Notes under the pieces: generated by a model | Databases searched by the model: none | Told to the model about the DNA's origin: nothing | The model's input: only the letters and a program-made list of their open reading frames with translations | DNA from: Trifolium pratense | Lineage: Eukaryota > Streptophyta > Magnoliopsida > Fabales > Fabaceae | DNA: 64,000 nucleotides | Direction: 5' to 3' | Assembly (NCBI RefSeq): GCF_020283565.1 | Contig: NC_060059.1 | Span: 36,510,338-36,574,337, forward strand | Made by a program: the position numbers and the translations under genes | Part shown: in pieces, positions 58,867 through 64,000 of the stretch | How the letters are laid out: every line of letters starts with the position of its first letter | How positions within the stretch are numbered: the stretch's first letter is position 1

Positions 58867-60846
58867 ATGATCCAATGCAAAAGAAATTCCTCACTCATTG
58901 CTGCAGTTTCTAGAATCTTCCGCACACTCTACCAATCCGCAACTCCATCTACACCTCCATATTCCGACGTATCAGACGATACCAACAACAACAAATGGAA
59001 CAACAACATCATCTCACATTACATCATAGACGACAAAAACCTCCTTCGTCCAAGTCTCATCTCAAACTCCAGTCTTCACATTCTAGACCTCATCGACAAT
59101 GGTTCACTCGAACCGAACCGAACCATTTACAACAACCTCTTAAAAAGATGCACAATGTTAGGGAAACTCAAACAAGGAAAATTAGTGCATACCCATATAC
59201 TTAATTCTCAGTTTAAGAATGATTTAATCATTCAAAATTCGATTTTGTTTATGTATGCGAAATGTGGTAGTTTAGAAATTGCCCGCCAAGTGTTTGATGA
59301 AATGCCTGTCAAAGATATGGTGACTTGGACTTCCATGATTACTGGCTATTCGCAGAATGAGTGTGCTAGTAGTGCACTTGTTTTGTTTCCTGAGATGATT
59401 CGTGATGGGGCGAGACCGAATGAGTTTACGTTGTCGAGTTTGGTGAAGTGTTGTGGGGTTTTAGGGAGTTATGTTGATGGGGAGCAAATTCATGGGTGTT
59501 GTTGGAAGTATGGGTTTCAATCAAATGTGTTTGTGGGGAGTTCTCTTGTGGATATGTATGCGAAGTGTGGATACTTAAGGGAAGCGCAGTTGGTTTTTGA
59601 TGAGCTTGAGAGTAAGAATGAGGTTTCTTGGAATTCTTTGATATCTGGTTATGCTAGGAAAGGTGATGGAGAGGAGGCTTTGGCTTTATTTGTGAAGATG
59701 CAAAGGGAGGATTATGGAGCAACGGATTTTACTTATTCGGCTCTTTTGTGTTCTTCGTCGAGCATGGGATCTTTGGAGCAAGGGAAATGGCTCCATGCAC
59801 ATATGATGAAATCGGGAAGGAAGTTAGCTGGTTACGTGGGGAATACGCTTCTTCACATGTATGCAAAGTCGGGGAACATTTGGGATGCGAAGAAGGTTTT
59901 TGATCGGTTGGTTAAGGTTGATGTTATTTCTTGCAATTCGATGTTGATAGGCTATGCTCAGCATGGGTTTGGAAAGGAAGCTGTAGACCTTTTTGAAGAG
60001 ATGATGCTGTGGGATGGGATTAAACCCAATGATATAACGTTCCTTTCTGTTCTTACGGCTTGTAGCCATGCCGGACTTTTGGATGAGGGTAAATATTATT
60101 TTGAGTTGATGAAGAAGCATGGCCTTGAACCAAAAGTCTCGCACTACACGACGGTTGTTGATCTTCTTGGTCGAGCTGGTCTTCTTGATCGGGCTAAGAG
60201 TTTCATAGAAGAAATACCAATTGAACCAACTGCAACTATCTGGGGAGCTTTGCTTGGTGCGTCTAAAATGCATAAAAACACGGAAATGGGTGCTTACGCT
60301 GCTCAAAAGGTTTTAGAGCTTGACCCTTCTTATTCAGGAACACATACATTGCTTTCCAATATTTATGCCTCTGCTGGTAAGTGGCAGGATGTTGCAAAAG
60401 TGAGAAAGATGATGAAGGATAGTAAGTTGAAGAAGGAACCGGCTTGTAGTTGGGTTGAGATTGAGAATTCTGTCCATGTATTTGTGGCAAATGACTTTTC
60501 TCATCCACAGAAAGACAAGGTTTATGAAATGTGGGAGAATCTAAATCAGAAAATTAAAGAGATTGGTTATGTTCCTGATACAAGTCATGTGCATCTCTAT
60601 GTAGATCAACAAGAGAAGGAATTGAATTTGCAGTATCATAGTGAGAAGTTGGCTCTTGCTTTTGCACTTCTAAATACTTCACCAGGATCCACTATACGCA
60701 TAATGAAGAATATCAGAGTTTGTGGTGATTGCCACTCAGCAATAAAATATGTGTCTTTGGTTGTGAAGAGGGAAATCATTGTTAGAGACACCAATCGGTT
60801 CCATCATTTCCGCAATGGCTCATGCTCTTGTAGGGACTACTGGTAG
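58867..60846 (+). CDS. PPR protein, DYW class (RNA editing type)
   Basis: Intronless, 659 residues. A leader (MIQCKRNSSLIAAVSRIFRT) rich in R and S and poor in acids suggests mitochondrial targeting. PPR motifs run from about 85 to 500 (NSILFMYAKCGSLEIARQVF, VSWNSLISGYARKGDGEEAL). An E/E+ region follows (EPACSWVEIENSVHVFVAND) and then a full DYW domain with HSE (591-593), CGDC (619-622), HH (646-647), CSC (653-655) and terminal DYW. The H-x-E and C-x-x-C zinc ligands are intact, so it should be an active cytidine deaminase for C-to-U editing of an organelle transcript. From memory the sequence resembles Arabidopsis At3g24000. A 39-bp tandem duplication straddles the stop. Confidence 0.94.
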   Translation: MIQCKRNSSLIAAVSRIFRTLYQSATPSTPPYSDVSDDTNNNKWNNNIISHYIIDDKNLLRPSLISNSSLHILDLIDNGSLEPNRTIYNNLLKRCTMLGKLKQGKLVHTHILNSQFKNDLIIQNSILFMYAKCGSLEIARQVFDEMPVKDMVTWTSMITGYSQNECASSALVLFPEMIRDGARPNEFTLSSLVKCCGVLGSYVDGEQIHGCCWKYGFQSNVFVGSSLVDMYAKCGYLREAQLVFDELESKNEVSWNSLISGYARKGDGEEALALFVKMQREDYGATDFTYSALLCSSSSMGSLEQGKWLHAHMMKSGRKLAGYVGNTLLHMYAKSGNIWDAKKVFDRLVKVDVISCNSMLIGYAQHGFGKEAVDLFEEMMLWDGIKPNDITFLSVLTACSHAGLLDEGKYYFELMKKHGLEPKVSHYTTVVDLLGRAGLLDRAKSFIEEIPIEPTATIWGALLGASKMHKNTEMGAYAAQKVLELDPSYSGTHTLLSNIYASAGKWQDVAKVRKMMKDSKLKKEPACSWVEIENSVHVFVANDFSHPQKDKVYEMWENLNQKIKEIGYVPDTSHVHLYVDQQEKELNLQYHSEKLALAFALLNTSPGSTIRIMKNIRVCGDCHSAIKYVSLVVKREIIVRDTNRFHHFRNGSCSCRDYW

Positions 60847-60893
60847 TGCCAATTTGGCTCATGCTCTTGTAGGGACTATTAGTAGTGCCAATT
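60816..60893 (+). repeat. 39-bp tandem duplication over the DYW stop codon
   Basis: Copy 1 (60816-60854) includes the last codons CSCRDYW and the stop. Copy 2 (60855-60893) repeats it with two substitutions. The duplicate lies wholly after the stop, so the protein ends normally at DYW. Confidence 0.9.
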
Positions 60894-62922
60894 TTTATCA
60901 ACTAATTGGTTGATTTTGCAGAACTCTCTTCTTATTATGTGATCTTACAATATCCATCTGCATGAAGGTAAATTAAATTAACCTCGAAGGTTTATGTAAA
61001 TATAAGTCATGATAGTGGCCACAGTTTAAGTCAACTCAAACAAATGCATGAGCTATTGAGATGTGCCTAACATATTTTTTTAGGCAAAAGGTCTTTTGTT
61101 ATTTTTTAGATATACATATTATATGTTAGATACATTCTTGTATGGAATTATTTTAGTTTTCCTTTTCTTTTTCAGCTATAAATTTCCCCTATTCTTTCAG
61201 TGTTTGTTGCCATCTGCTGAAATATTGCAGATTGCAGATATTATATATAAAAGTCTCTTCATTGTTTCATTTGATTTTTTGCATGACTGTGGATGACTGG
61301 AAAATAAGTAGATAGTTGGAAAAATTAATTTTCCCCGTTTGGTTTACACCCAAAAATGAGTGGGGGAAAAACGTTGGATCTTTGAGTGCGGAAATCGTAT
61401 CTCTTGCAGGAAAATGCAAAGGAAGGAAGGAAAAAAAGATACGGCCAACACTTTCTTTTTTTTTTTGTAACTAAGGCAACCCTTTTGTTCATGACCTTAG
61501 AGCATCTCCAATGGACCATTTCTTAACCCTTTCTAGTGTACTCTACAATGCCACATCAAATTTAAGAGCACTGCTGCTAACTTTTTACTCCAACTATGAA
61601 AATAGTGGTAATGTATAATCATTCTTGGTGTTTCCATGAACTTGATGATGGAAAATGTGTGATAAGGGAAGAAAAAAAAAGCTCAGGAGAAAATTTGTTT
61701 TCAAGAAAAGTTGTTGTTATAGAAGATATTTTCAAATTGTCAACAAAAAAATAAAATAAATAAGAGAAGTTATTATTTTTTTGGAAGAGCAATGAAAAGT
61801 TCATTTTTTAAAGTTGTTTTTGCAGAAAATACATATTTGGAATAGTCCATATTTGTGAAATGATCATTTTAAAAGTAAACATTTATACCAATCGTTAGTT
61901 GGGTTCAATGGTGATTTACGCTGAACTTATTAGGGAGGACCACGGTTCGATCCCCAAAACTGCGATCGGGAGGGAGCTGGAATCACTTGATGCTAGAACT
62001 GACCCCCGAACCAGATTAAACTGGTGGTAAAAAAAAAAAATACCAAAATTGCTCCGAGTGATGAGGGATTTGAAACTTTTGTTCACAGGAATGTGATGAG
62101 GGATTTGACACTTTGGTTCAAAGGAATTTGAAACTCTGTTATCTTTGGTTCATGCGTGTGGAAAAAATTAAGCAGAGAGGGGGAGAACTTATCATGTGCA
62201 TAATGGTGATGGTTTTCTAAAAAAAATCATAATGATTAAGCTGGAAATCAGAAACCACTCACACCAGCATAACAACAAACTCATCGTACAGTTTGGTGGT
62301 GACCAAATCTTAATCCACGACAGAGATGGTGGTCATCAGTAAAGATGCTTCATCCATGAAATAAATTTAGGGGTTTTGTCGCAGATATTATGGGGTTATG
62401 TATCTCAACTCGGTTTCGTCGATGACAACCTATGGTTGCCGGAAAATGGTCGTGAAAGTGGTGGTGGTGGTGCAACATAAACTTCTTCATTGAAAATCTA
62501 AAAATAGAAGTGGTAGTTGACCGCAAAGAGATGAAAAGATTGGAGGTGGTTTCATGGCCAACGTAGACTGGAGGAATGCAATTGTTGTTGAATTAGTTGT
62601 CCAATTTTGAGTCAAAATAACAGCTCTATACTTAAATACAGGCCTGAACATTAATTCATTATCACCAAACTATACTCTCAAAATTTCTTGAACAATATTT
62701 AAAATAATCCAGCATCATATATTAATTTATGTTATTACATGGTGTATAACTTTACATCAAAATTCCTCCAATTACCCGGCACAGAAGGAATGCTTGAAAA
62801 AATTGGGAGAACATACATGTTTGTTAGCTTTTATCTCAGAAGCTCGACTTTCTCCAAACACACTCCTCCTCATGCATTTGTCATTTGAACTATCACGTAT
62901 TATAATTCACTCAATGTACACT
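60894..62922. other. Spacer
   Basis: This is the 3' flank of the DYW gene, then AT-rich sequence. A MITE-type motif 'gagcatctccaatgga' occurs at 61501, and a SINE lies at 61898-62040. Around 62280-62600 there is weakly purine-rich sequence with a short gtg repeat but no credible gene. Confidence 0.5.
61898..62040 (+). mobile_element. tRNA-derived SINE with A-rich tail
   Basis: The A-box-like 'ttgggttcaatggtg' and a good B box 'ggttcgatcccc' are spaced as in a tRNA promoter. A body follows ('ggagggagctggaatcac', 'gacccccgaaccag') and a run of 12 A residues ends the element. A diverged minus-strand relative is at 18238-18325. Confidence 0.8.
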
Positions 62923-63967
62923 TTATTTCAAATTTTCTTTTGAAAGTTGCGCTTGCCTACGACCCAAAAAGAATGCTGTGACTATCCACAACAGACAAAC
63001 CTGGTATGAAGCAATAAAAAGATGCATACCGTTAGCATTGAACATACAATGTATTAAAAAAAGTGTGGAAAAATATTATCAGTCTAAAGCATCAATGTAC
63101 CAGGAAAGTCAAAATAATGAGGAATAACTATGACTATGTGAGCTAATAATTATACTAGTTTTTGATGATATACTAACAATCCATTTCTTTTTTTTCTACA
63201 CTTCTTTTCTTTTATTAACCAACACTGCTATTTGAGAGGGAGATGGATAGAATAAGTTCACACGTACGGGAAGGCCATAAAGGGCAGAAGTTGATGGACT
63301 GCCGTTTTGGGTGCCAAAAAGCATTTTATATATTCCAGCTGCTGCAGCATCTCCAAGTCTTTGAACCAGCACATCTATGCATATCTGCATCAGCATGTAT
63401 GTTCGTTTAATGTACTTATGAGGAAATTCGCTAAAAATATAGCATATTAAAATGTTATGGCAGTTAAGTCCTTGGTTGGCTCCAAAATGAAAACGGGACA
63501 CGGCTGTAAGAGTAACTCACATTTTAATCATCTAAGTTGTGAGAGTCAAACAATTTAGTCCCTTAAATTTGCAAAATAGAAATTTAGTCTCTTAAAATTA
63601 TAAAACATCAGTCAATTTAGTATCTTCACCAAAATACCTCTGTCAAGACAATGAAAGAACTTTGCCTTGAGTAGTACTTTCTTGCCTCATCAAGACAAAC
63701 ATACAACTTTTAAATTGTGTTGGCAAATTCGGAAACGGGACTAAATTAACTAATGTTCTTTACTTTAAGGAACTAAATTGTCATTTGGAAAAGGATCTAT
63801 ATGCTTCTACATTCCCAAGATCTACAACCACTACTACATTTAACCTTTAGTACGGAAAGAAAGCACAAAGAAAATGATGGTCATACTTTAGCTTTATACT
63901 TTTCATCCTCTGAAACAACAACAAATAGAAGTTCTCTTCCAGGCCTTGTAACGACATATGTAACAAC
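62923..63967 (-). CDS. 3' end of a nucleotide-transporter-like membrane protein
   Basis: Three exons of a gene that continues past the right edge: 63967-63887, 63384-63268 and 63000-62923, all phase 0. They encode VVTYVVTRPGRELLFVVVSE, then CIDVLVQRLGDAAAAGIYKM and a final hydrophobic segment VCLLWIVTAFFLGRRQAQLS before the stop. The RPGRELLF...YKAK...DVxVQRxGD pattern resembles the C-terminal half of ATP/ADP-type (TLC, Npt1/Npt2-like) nucleotide transporters, but I make this link from memory. It could instead be labelled a major-facilitator-like protein. The intron at 63385-63886 holds a dispersed 'aatttagtccctt' repeat. The start and most of the protein lie outside the window. Confidence 0.6.
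63525..63800. repeat. MITE-like 'aatttagtcc' repeat in the transporter intron
   Basis: The left end has 'caatttagtcccttaaattt' and 'aatttagtctcttaaaatta'; the right end has the inverse 'aaggaactaaattgtcattt'. This is a dispersed inverted-repeat family lying wholly inside an intron. Confidence 0.6.
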
Positions 63968-64000
63968 CTGCAACATTTTAGAACATGAATATGAATACAC

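Noticed and set aside
59824..60508. Minus-strand open frames of 160 and 81 residues inside the DYW gene
   Set aside because: Antisense shadows of the strong plus-strand coding frame.
1..64000. A coordinated novel defence or biosynthetic gene cluster
   Set aside because: The neighbouring genes belong to unrelated families with separate promoters and no shared pathway, so proximity here looks incidental.

Overview
This window looks like a piece of nuclear genome from a dicot plant, most probably a papilionoid legume close to Medicago. The grounds are AT-rich spacers, spliced genes with GT/AG introns, two PLS-class pentatricopeptide-repeat genes, an expanded F-box family, a yellow-stripe-like transporter, and a dense scatter of small hAT-type elements, tRNA-derived SINEs and decayed LINE and Helitron pieces. 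The species call is inference. All exon models below were built by hand from splice signals and reading phase.

Layout. 1-9060 is repeat-rich. It holds a truncated copy (1-2073) of a gene found intact at 13338-16767, then a locally amplified block (three copies of about 700 bp), a terminal-inverted-repeat element carrying decayed ECM29 exons (3340-4489), a decayed tRNA-ligase fragment (about 6247-6430) and a nine-unit minisatellite (7441-8470). 9230-12400 is transposon debris. 12405-16767 is the intact uncharacterised gene on the minus strand. 16768-20491 is a spacer with SINEs and other repeats.

20492-30513 holds a mitochondrial-type ribosomal protein bL28 gene (2 exons), a tRNA-Lys(UUU) gene and a nine-exon gene for an uncharacterised, probably plastid-targeted protein. 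31580-35357 (minus) is a complete seven-exon YSL metal-chelate transporter of 673 residues. 37015-37681 holds LINE pieces. 38211-45715 is a tandem duplication with two F-box genes, separated by a Helitron helicase remnant and interrupted by nested hAT insertions with visible target-site duplications.

45716-49789 is spacer with MITEs, a SINE, a 32-base C run and palindromic repeats. 49790-53554 (minus) is a five-exon TBC-domain RabGAP. 54757-57264 (minus) and 58867-60846 (plus) are divergent intronless PPR genes, E-type and DYW-type. The right edge (62923 to beyond 63967, minus) is the 3' end of a nucleotide-transporter-like gene.

The genes are unrelated single-function housekeeping and organelle genes, with no operon-like cooperation. 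I see no clearly new biological system. The most informative signals are the gene-fragment-carrying TIR element, the minisatellite expansion and the nested transposon chronology in the F-box duplication.
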